From the NCBI RefSeq assembly GCF_036884655.1, contig NC_088331.1, positions 16,944,001 to 17,008,000 of the forward strand: a stretch of DNA of 64,000 nucleotides, given 5' to 3'. This DNA comes from Musa acuminata AAA Group. Taxonomy: Eukaryota > Streptophyta > Magnoliopsida > Zingiberales > Musaceae. The number at the start of each line of letters is the position of its first letter. The stretch's first letter is position 1. A program made the translations under genes and the position numbers. Under the pieces are notes generated by a model. It searched no databases. It was given only the letters and a program-made list of their open reading frames with translations, and had not been told where the DNA came from. This document shows positions 42,739 through 55,092 of the stretch, in pieces.

Positions 42739-44209
42739 ATCTCCCCTTTTTTTATGATTACAATCAATTGATGACGGAGTTAACCTTAACTGACCCTATC
42801 TATATGCCATACTTGAGAAAAGACATTTTTGAATTCAAGACCTTTGAATTCAAGAAACAAACTGATAAGATAAGTTCATTAAACTTATCAACATGCATAT
42901 CATGATTCCTATCATGATCTAACATTCTTAAAATACAATGCCAAGTATTTCTCAAAATGATGTCAAGGCATGACATCCATTTTAAGTATGATATTTCAAA
43001 TATGAAAGATGACAAAGATAGCAATTCATCATTCTATGGAAAGATATCAATTGTAAAATAGCAAGTTAAGCTCTAGATATCTTATCATAATGAAAGAAAT
43101 TTATCAAGCAAACATTTCAAGTATACATGATAAAATACAATGCATACATTTGTCATCAATTTACCATATTTTGGTATTATTTCTCCCCCTTTGTCGTCAA
43201 CTAAAAGGAGAACAATTCAACAATGCAAGTATGGTAAAAAAAATCAAGCAAGTTTCACACTCAAAAGTTCTCATCATTAAATGTTATCAACATTAAGGCG
43301 ATAGATTCCAACAACTTCTCCCCCTTTGTCATCACAATTTTGCATGAAGAGGAGGAAAGAAGATAAGGAGGGAATCTATTAAGAACTAAATTTGTGAAAT
43401 GATTTGAATCAAGTCAAAAAATGATAAATAAGTTTTCATTAAAATATACTTTCATTTTGACAAAGAGAGGGGATTCAGGAAAAGGATTGAGATATCCATA
43501 TGAAATCAAATCCCCACGAAAATTATCACATACATGCTTTCATTATTACAAACGAGAAGGGATTCGTTAATACATGCTTTTATTATTACACAAGAAAATT
43601 CATCTTTCAAGGATTAAGATATCCATTAGAATTCCTTCAATTTTCATGAGAAGAATTCATGGGAGAGGAGTATCACATGAAGGAGAAATTCACGAATAAA
43701 ACTTCATAGTGAGAAGTGCATTACATCAAATTTATTTCTCATTAAAAATTCATAAGAGTGAAATATGTGAGAGATGCATTTGTCAATTACTTACATGTAT
43801 CAAACATTAAGATATGTATAAATACTTCATACATTTATAAAATGTTTTGTCATAGCCTTTCATCACTACTTGCATGAGGTAATATCATTAGTGCTTGTAG
43901 TACTCAAAAGTTAAGAATATGATATTACATCATGTATAATTAAAACTTCTCAATATTCAATAGAGATTATAATCATCAAAGTAAACATGATATTTCATCA
44001 TTGTATGATAACATGCTCATCATTTAAAGAGATCACAACATCATAGAAACTTTCAGCATCAAAGCACAAAATTCCAACATCAAAGTAAACATTTTATTGA
44101 AGCACACAACCTTATCATTATGTAAAATTCGCATCATAAAATTATCAGCACAAAATTTAAGTGAGTGATCCAAAGAATCAAGAAAGTTTGAAAATGAAAT
44201 TTAACAAAT
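42739..44209 (-). mobile_element. Element J, 3' non-coding region
   Basis: Polypurine tract directly at the LTR, decayed GGAGTTAA hairpin (42776-42790), hairpin with TTGAATTC arms about 42829-42852, PPT-like tracts about 43183 and 43318. Otherwise AT-rich with nothing recognisable. Confidence 0.7.
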
Positions 44210-44841
44210 TCATGCATTCAGACAAATTAACATTCCTAATTCTCTTCTAATAAAATCAAATTATTCTTCACTTAAGGGCTTTGTAAAAATATCGACTAAT
44301 TGATGTTTCGTCTTAATAAACTCTAAGATTACATCATGATTATGAACATGATCTCGTATAAAGTGATGCTTAATATCAATATGTTTAGTTCTAGAGTATT
44401 GAATATAATTTTTTGTTAAACATATTGCACTTGTGTTATCACATTTTATGGGAATATTTTTAAGATTAATCTTATATTCCTCTAAAGTGTTTTTCATCTA
44501 CACAACTTATGCACAACATGCACTAGCTGTAATGTACTCGGCTTCGGTGGTAGATAGTACAACCGAATTTTGTTTCTTGGAAGACCAAGAAACAAGTGCG
44601 TGTCCTAAAAATTGACATGTTCTGGATGTGCTTTTCTATCTAATCTATATCCAGCAAAATCTGCATCAGCATAAGCAATTAGCTCAAAGTTCTTGGATTT
44701 TGGATACCATAATCTTAGATTTGTGATTCCTTTAAGATATCTAAGTATTCTCTTAATTGCTTTAAGATGAGATATCTTAGGATTAGATTGAAACCTAGGA
44801 CAAAGTCCTACACTAAACATGATATCCAGTCTAGTTGCGGT
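44210..44841 (-). pseudogene. pol: RNase H end of pol, element J
   Basis: Minus-strand remnant of the C-terminal RNase H region of copia pol: [15 protein letters not shown] start (44800-44830, first residues altered), [13 protein letters not shown], then frameshifted TTEAEYI region, and [26 protein letters not shown] premature stop follows FTKPLSEE at 44261-44263. Cut at 44841 by the LTR of K, so RT, integrase and gag should lie beyond the window if the element was split by insertion. Shows that J descends from an autonomous copy. Confidence 0.85.
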
Positions 44842-46397
44842 TGTTGAATCTTGGATTTTAATGATGAAACTAATTAATATGTGTTCATATTTTAATCTAC
44901 GTTTTGAGTAACGCAGGATGCTTCGATTAGGATGAGACAATTAAAGCAACAAAAATCATGTTGGGCCGGATGAACATGTTAGAAGATTGGATGTCGGGCC
45001 GGTGAATCGGTCGACGTATCAACAGAAGGCTTCGGGCCGTGGATTCGGGCATCGGGCCAAGAAGAGCTAACATTGCATCGGGCAATAGGCCACATGAGAG
45101 GATGATGCGCCGAAGAATCAGACGAAGCGTCGAGGGACCAATGACATGCCAAGCAACTTGATTAATGCTTAGTATTAATTATCTAGGTCGAAGTTTGTTT
45201 TACATGTGCAGGATTAACTATTATAGCAAGGTATGAAGCAAAATGAAGTCCCGGAGTCAAGGACGCGATCACGTTTGGAATTCGAGAGTTCATCGAAAGT
45301 CCGGACGTTCATCGGAAGTTCTAGAGGAACCAGCCGAGAAGTCTCGGAGCTTACCAGAGAAGCTCGTCATAACTCTCTAAGAAGATCATCGTGAAGTCTA
45401 GGAGCTTGCCGGGAGTCCGGGAGAACATTGCCGAGAGATCGTCGGAAGTTTGCTGGAAGCTCGCCGGAAGAATAGACTTACGGACTTTGTTTAGCTTAGA
45501 ATATGTCTTAGGAATTGTAGTTAGCACGTAATTGGGCTTGGATTAGGCCAACCCAATTACGGGCTAGCTAGGCCCATGTAAGAACTATGTTGAGCCTAAT
45601 AAGAAGCCCAAATAGTGCCCTAAGGAGTCTCACCGTCGTGGCACAGTCTTCAAGACTGTGTCAAGCGGTGGTACCAACAATTTGGGTGGTTCTACCACCA
45701 CTGGTAGGGTGCCAGGCAGTGGCACCGCCCAGCACTGGACCCCAGGCGGTGGTACCGCTCAGGGTAGTGTTAGCCAAACTGACATTGGGCTGTGGTACCA
45801 CCTAGCATAGGCGATGGTACCGCCCGTGCCCGGGGAACCCGGGATGAGATGTTTTTAGGCTCCAAGTTTGAATCAACTTGAAGCCTATAAATACCCCTCT
45901 CATCCCTGGTTAAAGCACACAAGCATATAGAGCAAAAAGGGAAAGAAACGCTGTAGAAATCACTTTAGAAATTCCCTCCTCCACTCTAAGTTTAGAATTC
46001 TATAAGAGTGTAAGTGCTTGTAAGGGTTGTCTCCTAAACCCGTAAAAAGGAGAAGAGGGGTGTAAGAAGGAGTTAGTCTTTGCCTATTGAAGGAAGACCT
46101 CTAGTGGACGTTGGTAACCTTGTCGGAGGAGGAAGCCGAAAGTGAATGTAGGTCACGATTGACCGAACTACTCTAAAATATCGATTTGCATTTACTTTGA
46201 GCATCTTATCTTTACTGCAAACCTCTTTTAGTGCTTATTGCCTTTAATACTTTTACGAACTCGCTTTCAAGTTAAGTTTCTGAAAACGGTTTTACGTCGA
46301 AAATGGTTTTATCATACGAAGTCTTTTTAAACCGTCATTATCTTACCACTACACTAATTCACCCCCCCCCCCCTTAATGCCGACCCTGATCATAACA
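44842..46397 (+). mobile_element. Element K, 5' LTR (1556 bp)
   Basis: TGTTGAATCTTGG...CATAACA. Extra U3 module (about 44912-45220), palindromes 45655-45835 ending in CCCGGGGAACCCGGG, TATA 45886-45893, C12 tract 46372-46383. Five bases before it: GCGGT (44837-44841), the predicted target duplication in J. Confidence 0.9.
45886..45893 (+). promoter_or_regulatory. TATA box, element K
   Basis: TATAAATA in GCCTATAAATACCCC. Confidence 0.75.
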
Positions 46398-46399
46398 AT

Positions 46400-46411
46400 T
46401 GGTATCAGAGC
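46400..46411 (+). other. Primer binding site, element K
   Basis: TGGTATCAGAGC, two bases after the LTR. Confidence 0.93.
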
Positions 46412-46448
46412 CTCATTATTTCTCAATTGAATTAACACATAAGAGAAA

Positions 46449-47404
46449 TGGCTCTTTTCGGCAACCAAGAGGGTCATTCTCTCATTCGTCCTCCCTTCTG
46501 TCCTCCCTTCTTTAATGAGACAGACTACACTTATTGGAAAACTCGAATGAGAGTTTTCTTGCTTTAATTGAATCTTGATTTATGGCACATAGTCGAAAAT
46601 GGATTTGAAATGTCTTCTCTTCCAATAAACCGTTGGAATGATTTGGAGAAGAAGACATTTTCTCTAAATACAAAGGCTATGAATACCTTGCACCTTAGAT
46701 AAAAATAAATTCAATCGGGTTTCTTTGTGCAAAACGGCTTTTGACATATGGCATACTCTTGAAATCACACACGAAGGCACTTTTAGAGTTAAATATTCGA
46801 AAATCAACTTTTTAATCCATGATTTCGAGCTTTTTCGAATAAAGCCAAGTAAAACCATTGTTGACATGTACACCCATTTTACGGATGTCGTCAATGGTTT
46901 AAATGCTCTTGGTAAATGTTTTTCGAATTTTGAACTTGTAAACAAGATTTTGCGTTCTCTTAATAAGAGTTAAGATTCAAAAATAATGGCTATTCAAGAA
47001 TTAAAAAACTTAAACCAATTTCCAATCGAAGAACTAATAGGGTCCTTGATGATCTATGAAATGACATACAATGCACGTAAAGAACTTGAGAACCACCTTC
47101 CAAAGAATAAGAAGGATTTTGAACTTAGAACATTTGAAGACCACTCGAGCAAAAGCTCAAGTGATGGTGAACATGAACTATTCACTAAGAAATTTAAAAG
47201 TTCATAAAACAAGAATTAAAGAACAAGAACAAAAAGAACGCGACTACTTACTTTGAACACAAGAAGAAGAACAAAAATTGGGATGAATCGAGCTCCTCCG
47301 AAGATGAGGAGAAAATCAAGAAAGGCGAGGTGGCAAACTACGCCTTAACGACTTTCGTCGATGAGGTAATCCAAACCCCATTAATTTACTTCAAAATAAC
47401 ATGA
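46449..47404 (+). pseudogene. gag: Gag of gag-only element K (broken)
   Basis: Starts with an intact ATG and MALFGNQEGHSLIRPP. A 12-bp tandem duplication at about 46486-46509 adds four residues. A nonsense codon (TAA at about 46565) follows MRVFLL, and further stops and small deletions break the rest (open stretches 46725-46973 and 46986-47207). The tail keeps NKNWDESSSSEDEE, lacks a CCHC knuckle and has GAG/GTAATC (GT at 47366-47367), as in the other gag-only elements. No pol follows. Confidence 0.85.
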
Positions 47405-47760
47405 TGCTTTTCATGATGTAATTTTTTAATTTATTTTGGAATTAATTTTCTTGAAAATTAAATGTTTAAAAATGAAAATGGAAAAATATGATCATGCTCG
47501 TAATTTTGAAAATGACAAATTGCATATTTTATGTTAATGTAATAAAATGTTAGATATAAATCTAATGATTGTACACCTAGTAAGATTAACCATATGTATG
47601 TGCTTAAGAAGCAAGAATGTGTATTTTTGATGATTTCCATATTGCTTTTCAATGACAATGCATGGCTTTTGTATGGAAGGCTTGATGATTTTTTTTATTA
47701 ACCTTGTCTTTGTATTTGACATAAGAACAAAATTTGAGCATGCTAATATAAATTCAATTA
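47405..47760 (+). mobile_element. Element K, non-coding internal region (cut)
   Basis: AT-rich sequence matching the region after gag in C (1551 onward). Interrupted at 47760 by element L. The last five bases AATTA (47756-47760) are the predicted target duplication. Confidence 0.75.
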
Positions 47761-49028
47761 TGTTGAATCTCGTATTTTGATGATGAAACCACTTGATATG
47801 TGTTTATGTTTTAATTTACGTTTTGAGTGACACAAGATGCTTCGATTAGGATGAGATAATTAAAGCAGAAAAAATCATGTTGTGCCGGAGGAACATGTTA
47901 GAAGATTGGACGTTAGGCCGGTGGATCGGTCGACGTATCGACAGAAGGCTTCAGGCCGTGGACTCGGGCATCGGGCCAAGAAGAGCGGGTATTGCGCCAA
48001 GGATATCAAAGTTGCGGAGTCAACTGTCCGATTGGGCAATAGGCCGCAGGAGAGGACGATGTGCCGAAGAATCAGACGAAGCGTCGAGGGACCAATGACA
48101 TGCCGGACAACTTGGTTAATTGCTTAGGATTAATTGTCTCGATCGAAGTTTTGTTTTACATGTGCATGATTAACTACAATGGAAGAAAGATATGCAGTAG
48201 GAGTTGCGCTGGAGTCAAGACCATGATCACGTTGGGAGTTTGAGAGTTCGACGGAAGTCCGGATGGTCGTCGGAGGTTCTGCGGGAACAAATTCGAGAAG
48301 TCCAAGAGCTTTCTAAATAAGCAAATCAGAACTTGCCAAGTGGATCGTCGCAAGTCTAGGAGTTTGCCGGAAGTCCACCGGAGCATCGCCGAAGGTTCGT
48401 CGGATGTTCGCCGGAAGTTCACCAGAAGCTTGTCGGAAGAAGCGATTGACGCATCGGAGCAAGTTGTAGTAAATGTCTTAAAAAATATCATAGTTAGCAT
48501 ATAGATTAAGTTAGGAATGGGAGGTGATCCCATTAACTTAATCTGGGGGCAATTGGGCCCTTGATAGACCCAAATTGGGCCAAATGGATCAACCCATTCG
48601 GACCAGAATTCCTTCTAGGCGGTGGCACCGCTAGGGTCGGCGGTGGCACTGCCCAAGAGATAGACTCCCAGGAAAGCTGGGCGGTGCAACCGCCCAGGTT
48701 AGGTGGTGGCACCGCCTGGGCTTAGTCTCCGAGCGAGACTGGGTGGTGCAACCACCCAAGTCAGGCGGTGGCACCGCCTGGGCTCAGTCTCCGAGTGAGA
48801 CTAGGCGGTGCAACCGCCCCTGACAACAGGTGGCACCGCCCAGAGGCTCAGTCTCTGAGCTCTGCCAAGCAGTGCAACTGCCCCTGATTGGAGGTAGCAC
48901 CGCCCAGAGGCTCTGTCTCCGAGCTCTGCTAGGCGGTGCAATCGCCCCAATCAGGCGGTGCAACCGCTAGACCTCGGAATTTCGGGAGATGACAGTTTTG
49001 AGCTCGGAATTCAAACTGGCTTGGGGCC

Positions 49029-49036
49029 TATAAATA
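49029..49036 (+). promoter_or_regulatory. TATA box, element L
   Basis: TATAAATA in GGCCTATAAATACCCC. Confidence 0.75.
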
Positions 49037-49267
49037 CCCCACCCTTTCAGCAATGAAAGGGCAACCAAAAAGCACCGAAAGCTTGATCTTACTCTATGAT
49101 TTTTAGAGCTCAAAAGTGTTACAAAGGCTAGAAGTTCTCCTCCCTCTTTTCTTCCAAGTTTTGAGCTTTCAAGAGAGGAGAGAAATTCTGTAAGGGTTGT
49201 CTCCTAAGCCCGTCAAAAGGAGTGAAATTGTAAAAGGGTGGTTGGCCTTCGCCTATTGAAGGAAGGC

Positions 49268-49272
49268 CTCTA
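49268..49272. repeat. Target-site duplication of element M (left copy)
   Basis: CTCTA, repeated at 54585-54589. Confidence 0.93.
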
Positions 49273-49666
49273 TGTTAGGACTCTAGCTTGGAGAGTCCTA
49301 ATTGAGAAGGACATTCATGTAAAACCTACCTAAGTCGACCCCTATTAAAGAGGTGAAGAGGCCGGCTGGGGTTAGGAGGTTGTTTCTTAGAGAAGAATAA
49401 GGAGTTGTAAAGGAATAGGAGTCTTGAGCAGAAGTTCTATTAGGAGTTGGTTAGAAATAGGAGTCTTGAGTAGGAGTCCTATTAGGAGTTAGGGTTTAGA
49501 AGCCCTATAAATAGTCATGTATTCCTCCTCTTTTCACAAGCAATAGATGAATCTTTTCTGCAGCCTTTGAGCAGCAACTTGGAGGGAGGAACCCCTATAG
49601 AGTTCCAAGGAGGCCGATCCCCTAAAGAGATCAACCCCAAGTTTAGAATCTGCAATGGTTCTAACA
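49273..49666 (+). mobile_element. Element M, 5' LTR (394 bp)
   Basis: Contains TATAAATA at 49506-49513 and imperfect direct repeats of GGAGTCTTGAGTAGGAGTCC type at about 49428-49495. Confidence 0.92.
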
Positions 49667-49668
49667 CC

Positions 49669-49680
49669 TGGTATCATAGC
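49669..49680 (+). other. Primer binding site, element M (one mismatch)
   Basis: TGGTATCATAGC two bases after the LTR; one base differs from the initiator tRNA-Met complement, a common form in plant gypsy elements. Confidence 0.85.
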
Positions 49681-49968
49681 AGTGTTCTTAGCGTCTTGCT
49701 GCCCTTCCACAACCATCCATCAACCCTCCACAACCGCTCAAAGCAATTCCCACAATTGCTTAAAAGATCGTCACTAAATTCTGTCGTCATCTCCACCACC
49801 ACGGATCATCCTTTAATCTCCCCGTGAATTGCAACAGGTTCTGGTTTTCTACATTACTGCTGCTGCAATTTAGTTATCCTTATTTGAAAATCCCAAAAAA
49901 ACTATTCCTATATTTCTACATAAACTTTTCGTCATAAAGTTTTCATCTCTACGACGAAAGATACATTG

Positions 49969-50370
49969 CAGAATTCCAACCGTATAGCACCGTCTGTTTG
50001 ATCTTGCTACTATGTTTTTTCTATCCAAATCTCTACGAAATTTTTATGACATATTTGACACTTCCTAACAGCAGATTTTCCTTTGGTTTTGTTAAAAATT
50101 CTCAATATAAACCATTGGTATTTTACATCTAATCTGCTATACTTGAAAATCTGCACTGCAAAATTTCAGCCGCATAGCACTATTTTTTGATCTTGATACT
50201 ACGTTGTTTCTATCCAAATCTCTATGAAATTTTTATGATAGCTTTGATACTTCCTAACAGTATATTTCCCTTTGGTTTCATAAAAAAATTCTCAATATAA
50301 ACCACTGATCTTTTACATCCAATCTGCTATACCTAAAAATCTGTGCTGTAGAAAATTTCAGCCGCATATT
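49969..50370 (+). repeat. ~189-bp direct repeat in the leader of element M
   Basis: Two diverged tandem units (49969-50157, 50158-50346) and the start of a third. Each begins with GCA(G/A)AATTYCARCCG and contains TCCAAATCTCTA and CTTCCTAACAG. The surrounding leader (49681-50937) has no coding ORF. Confidence 0.75.
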
Positions 50371-50937
50371 GTTGCCTTAACCCATCTATTTGCAATCTTT
50401 TTTGAATGAAATTTCTTATACACTTCATAGTTCATCTTTGCTTCCATCTAAGATTAATCTATTAAGAAATTCATCTCTAAAAATGATTTTATGTTGCTGT
50501 AAATTTTCGTCGTAACCCGCTGAAATTTTTCGACGAGAATTCTGCAATCGCAACTTGCACCAATTTCCTTGCTGTTATACTGCCGAAATTTTCTTGATTA
50601 AATTAGATATCCTTGCTGTCATATAAATTGTGATTTTGCTATCAATTCTCTCCTCAATTCTCTCAAGTTTTTGGTGGAAATTACGTCGAGAAACCATTGT
50701 TTCTTCGACGATAATTCTACTCTTACAAGACAGCACATACTTGCTGCAACTTCCACTGATTTCTATCAAACCTTTGCTACAATCTATCACAAATCCAAAA
50801 CATTCATCAATAGCCCTAAAACTCCACCAAACCACACCCTCAAATTGCACCAAAAATAACCACAAAACAATCCTAAACCATGGCCTACATCCACCAATCC
50901 ACTAACCCTTTCGATCATCACCTCTCTCAACCAATAC

Positions 50938-51860
50938 ATGCCTTTAACCCGACAACAAAAGAGAGATCTTAACATCACAGATTTGGTGGCATATACTATG
51001 ACATCTGAGAAAGTAATCAATGCTAAATTTGAAGCCTTAGAGGTGCGAATGGAGGATAAGATTCGGACGCTCTTTACCGAACTCAGATTGGGCCGACCAC
51101 TAAGCCCGAAGAAATCACATCAAGGAGGGAGCTTTGTCTAATCGCACCAAGCCCAAAGATATGACTTCCAAGAGAGGGGAAGCTCTATGACCAACCCCAA
51201 CTATCCATGCATGAGAGTGGACTTCCCTAGATGGGAAGAAGGAGACCCAATTGGTTGGATCTCGCGCGCCGAGCGATATTTTCGGTACCATAAAATCGCG
51301 GATGCATCTATGGTGAAAATTACAGCTATACATCTTCAAGGGGATGCTATACAGTGGTTTGAACATACTTATAGAGTCCTTTCATGGCAACAATTCAAAG
51401 AAGGACTGCTGATCCGCTTCAGACCAACTAATTATGAGAATATTGATGGACAACTAGCAAAGATCCGACAAACCTCTACCATTCAGGAGTACCAAACCAG
51501 GTTTGAAAAGTTATCTAATCAAACTCATGATTGGTCTAAAAAACAGCTATTGAGGACCTTCATTGAGGGCTTGAAGCCGGAGATCCGAGGAGAAGTTAAA
51601 GCGCGACAACCGTATATGCTTATGGCAGCCATCTCTTTCGCACGACATCAAAAGGAGCAATTGAACCATGAAGCTCGAAGGACTAGGGTAGCTCCTCAAA
51701 TAGTAATATTGAAGCCCTTAGCCCCCCTACTATCGACCAAGTCCCTACACCAAAGAGGTTAATAAGAGAATAGCTTCGGGAGCGATATGCGAAGGGGTTA
51801 TGTTGGCATTGTGACGAGCTGTGGAGCCGTGAGCATCGCTGTAGTAAAGGGGGACTTCTT
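50938..51860 (+). pseudogene. gag: Gag of element M (frameshifted)
   Basis: N-terminal part open at 50938-51141, broken by a stop, then open at 51187-51762 with a gypsy retrotransposon Gag domain (WISRAERYFRYHKI, GDAIQWFEHTY, RFRPTNYENIDGQLAKIRQ). A CCHC-like knuckle (CWHCDE...EHRC) lies in disrupted frames at about 51795-51845. Gag forms the particle and binds RNA; here at least two frame breaks prevent a full product. Confidence 0.82.
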
Positions 51861-54175
51861 ATGATTGAACCAATAGAAGAAGAGGTCATTGAACATTCAG
51901 AAGAGAGCCTTAAATATGAAGAAGAAGATGCAAAAGAAGAGCCACAACCGACCGAAGTTACAGTACATCCACTAGCCGGCTACTTAAACCCGCAAACGAT
52001 GAAAGTTGGAGGCCTTCTCAAACAACAACCGATCACTATTCTCATCGACATGGACAGTACTAATAACTTTCTAAACAGTAAGGTTGCTGTCCAGATGGCT
52101 TTACCTATTGAGAATTACAGCAGGTTTGACGTTAAGGTCGCCGATGGATGGATTTTGAAGTATGATCATAGGCGCTCGCAAGTGAAACTATTGCTGATCA
52201 TGAGGTCTTACCAAGCGATAATTACATATTTCTTCCTTCTCCTTCTTGATGATCATGAGGCCATGCTCAAAATTAAATGGTTGACAATATTAGGTGCTAT
52301 TTCTTGGAATTTTATGCAACTAATTATGAAATTTTACAGTAAGGAGAAACAGGTGATACTGAATGGGAAACGTGGGGGCGACGTAACGACGATTTACACA
52401 CAACAAATGAAGAAGGTTTTGCATAAAGAATGCAGTGGCCTTTTAGTACAACTTGAGCAGCAAACTAAGGGAGAGCCAATAGAATTTGAAGATCCAAACT
52501 TACTTCCTTTGCTTGCTGAATTTTCAGATATATTTGACGAACCGCACAACCTATCTCTTACCCGTCGGCATGATCATTATATAACGATTCTTTCAGGCAA
52601 ACCTCCAGCAAATACTCAGCCATATCAGTATCTACATCTCCAGAAGGATAAAATAGAAAGGATTGTAAAAGAGATGCTCGAAACAAGAGTTATTCGGCCA
52701 AGTTGCAACCTCTACTCTTCACCGGTGCCACTTGTACGTAAGAAGGACGGAACATGGCGAATATGCATTGATTATCGAGCTCTCAATGGCGTAACCATCA
52801 AGGACAAATACTTTATTCCAATAGCAGATGAATTGCTAGATAAAAGGGAGCACAAATCTTTACAAAGCTGGACCTTTGATCTGGGTATCATCAAATACGA
52901 GTGTGCGAAGAAGACATACCGAAAACCACCTTTTGAACACATAACAACCACTACGAATTTTTGCTTTCTTCAACAAAAGGTAGAATATCTTGGGCATATC
53001 ATATCAGAGGAAGGTGTGGCAGTGGACCCCTTTAAAATTGGAGCAATGCAAAACTGGCCGACCCCGAGAAACATAAAATTGCTACATGGCTTTCTGGGTT
53101 TAACAGGCTACTACCGCAAGTTCATGAAAAACTATGGAAAGATTAGTGCACCACTTTCTTCCTTACTAGAAAAAGATGTCTTCCAATGGTTGGACAGAGC
53201 CTCCATTGCCTTCGACAAACTTAAGGCAGCCATGATGATGACACCGGTGCTAACACTACCAGATTTCAACCAACCCTTCGTTATTGAGGCCGACGCATCT
53301 GGAGTCAGAATTGGAGCCATTCTCATGCAAGATGGTCGATCACTCACATACACTAGCAAGACATTATCTCCCTCCCATCAAAATAAGTCAACATATGATA
53401 AGGAGATGCTCGCCATTGTGCGTGCAGCAACGAGGTGGAGACCCTACTTGATTGGTCGACGATTTCAAATTAAAACCGACCATAAAAGCCTCAAGTACTT
53501 TTTGGAGTGAAAGATATCATCCCCTGAGCAGCAAAAATGGGTAACAAAACTTCTTAGATTTGATTATGAAATAACTTACAAAAAGGGGAAAGAGAATGTT
53601 CTTGCAGATGCGCTTTCGCAGCTACCCGAGCAAGCTGAAGTTTCGGCTATTTCACTTTCGACCAGCGACTTCCTTGAGGATATTAAGATAGAATGGCAGG
53701 AAGATTCAGAGACTAGTAAGATTATAAAAAAATTGGAGGAAGCACCAAGCTCCGTGGCTCATTACAATTGGGACTCAAAAGAATTACACTATAAGGGATG
53801 CATTATGCTTGTGACAAATTCTACTTGCATCTTCACAAGCAGATTTTGGACAAAGTTATTCCATATGTAGGGTATTAAATTGAAAAAGAGTACGGCATAT
53901 CACCCATAAACTGATGGCCAGACGAAAGTTGTAAATAGGTGCTTGGAGACATCCCAAAGCCACCCACCAAATAAGACTACCCCAGGAGAACTCCAGACCT
54001 AGCCAAGTGCCATTATTGATCGACAGATCGTGACTCCACGATGATGACCCACTAATGAAGTGCTAATATAGTGGGCGAACCTACCAATAGAAGATGCCAC
54101 TTGGGAGAACTATGATGACTTGAAGATCAAATTCCCAAAATTCATGAATCATCAGCCTCGAGGACAAGGCTGATT
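51861..54175 (+). pseudogene. pol: Pol of element M (protease, partial RT, RNase H, integrase remnants)
   Basis: The frame 51861-53510 is open. Protease region at residues 58-75 has ILIDMDSTNNF, so the usual D-[ST]-G triad is D-M-D and probably inactive. RT begins SPVPLVRKKDGTWRICIDYRALN, goes out of frame at about 52850-52960, and then jumps to FLQQKVEYLGHI: the palm with the catalytic DD pair is deleted. RNase H is well kept (VIEADASG, YDKEMLAIV, IKTDHKSLKYF). After the stop at 53510 the frame continues with broken sequence (KGKENVLADALS). Integrase keeps only a C-terminal scrap (about 53810-53945, TAYHP, then a stop) and a chromodomain remnant WANLPIEDATWENY (about 54073-54114). Confidence 0.85.
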
Positions 54176-54190
54176 TGAAGAGGGCGGGTC
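54174..54190 (+). other. Polypurine tract, element M
   Basis: TGAAGAGGGCGGGTC directly before the 3' LTR. Confidence 0.75.
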
Positions 54191-54584
54191 TGTTAGGACT
54201 CTAGCTTGGAGAGTCCTAATTGAGAGGGACATTCATGTAAAACCTACCTAAGTCGACGCCTATTAAAGAGGTGAAGAGGCCGGCTAGGGTTAGGAGGTTG
54301 TTTCTTAGAGAAGAATAAGGAGTTGTAAAAGAATAGGAGTCTTGAGTAGGAGTCCTATTAGGAGTTGGTTAGAAGTAGGAGTCTTGAGTAGGAGTCCTAT
54401 TAGGAGTTAGGGTTTAGAAGCCCTATAAATAGTCATGTATTCCTCCTCTTTTCACAAGCAATAGATGAATCTTTTCTACAGTCTTTGAGCAGCAACTTGG
54501 AGGGAGGAACCCCTATAGAGTTCCAAGGAGGTCGATCCCCTAAAGAGATCAACCCCAAGTTTAGAATCTGCAAGGGTTCTAACA
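54191..54584 (+). mobile_element. Element M, 3' LTR (394 bp)
   Basis: Same length as the 5' LTR; TATAAATA at 54424-54431. Confidence 0.92.
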
Positions 54585-54589
54585 CTCTA
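54585..54589. repeat. Target-site duplication of element M (right copy)
   Basis: CTCTA, identical to 49268-49272. Confidence 0.93.
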
Positions 54590-55044
54590 GTGGACGTTGG
54601 TGACCTCATCGGTGGAGGAAGCCAAAAGTGGATGTAGGTCAAGATTGACCGAACCACTCTAAATCTCGGTTTGCATTTACTTTGAGCATCTTATCTTTAC
54701 TACAAACCTCCTCAGTAGCTTACTGCCTTCTGCTCATTTACGAACGTGTTTCATAGTTAAGTATTTCCCGAATCGACGTTAAGACGGAAATCATTTTTAT
54801 CATACGAACATCATATTTTAGTTTGTGCTTATATTCTGATTTCCATCATAACTACAAACCGCCTTTATATCTTTGCTTTAACTGCATCTCCCTTGATCAT
54901 AAGTTAAAGTGATTTACGAATCGACTTTCTTACCAAAATCGTTTTTATCATATGAATGCAGTTTTAATCGTCGAAAGTTTTCCGCTGCACTAATTCACCC
55001 CCCCCCCCCCGCCTCCCCCTCGTAGTGCTCTTGATCCTAACGAT

Positions 55045-55056
55045 TGGTATTAGAGC
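55045..55056 (+). other. Primer binding site, element L (one mismatch)
   Basis: TGGTATTAGAGC, the same transition as in element D. Confidence 0.85.
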
Positions 55057-55092
55057 CCGGTATTTCTCATTTCGGATTTACACCCAAGAGAA

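Larger units (their letters stand above)
49273..54584 (+). mobile_element. Element M: Ty3/gypsy chromovirus, internally deleted
   Basis: A 5,312-bp element with 394-bp LTRs (TGTTAGGACTCTAG...TTCTAACA), primer site, gag, fused protease/RT/RNase H, integrase remnants with a chromodomain tail, a purine-rich tract and target duplication CTCTA. Order PR-RT-RH-IN with RNase H before integrase defines Ty3/gypsy. The LTRs differ at about 13 of 394 positions by eye. Large parts of RT and integrase are missing, so it cannot move without help. Confidence 0.92.
47761..55042 (+). mobile_element. Element L, 5' LTR (about 1965 bp, split by element M)
   Basis: LTR segments 47761-49272 and 54590-55042. Extra U3 module about 47820-48170, palindrome array about 48605-48975 with GGCGGTGGCACCGCC units, TATA 49029-49036, C13 tract 54998-55010, end CCTAACG with the last base mutated. 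The chromovirus M lies inside its R/U5 part. Confidence 0.88.

Noticed and set aside
50575..50905. Overlapping ORFs of 90-96 codons on both strands in the leader of M
   Set aside because: They precede gag, overlap antisense to each other and show no domain.
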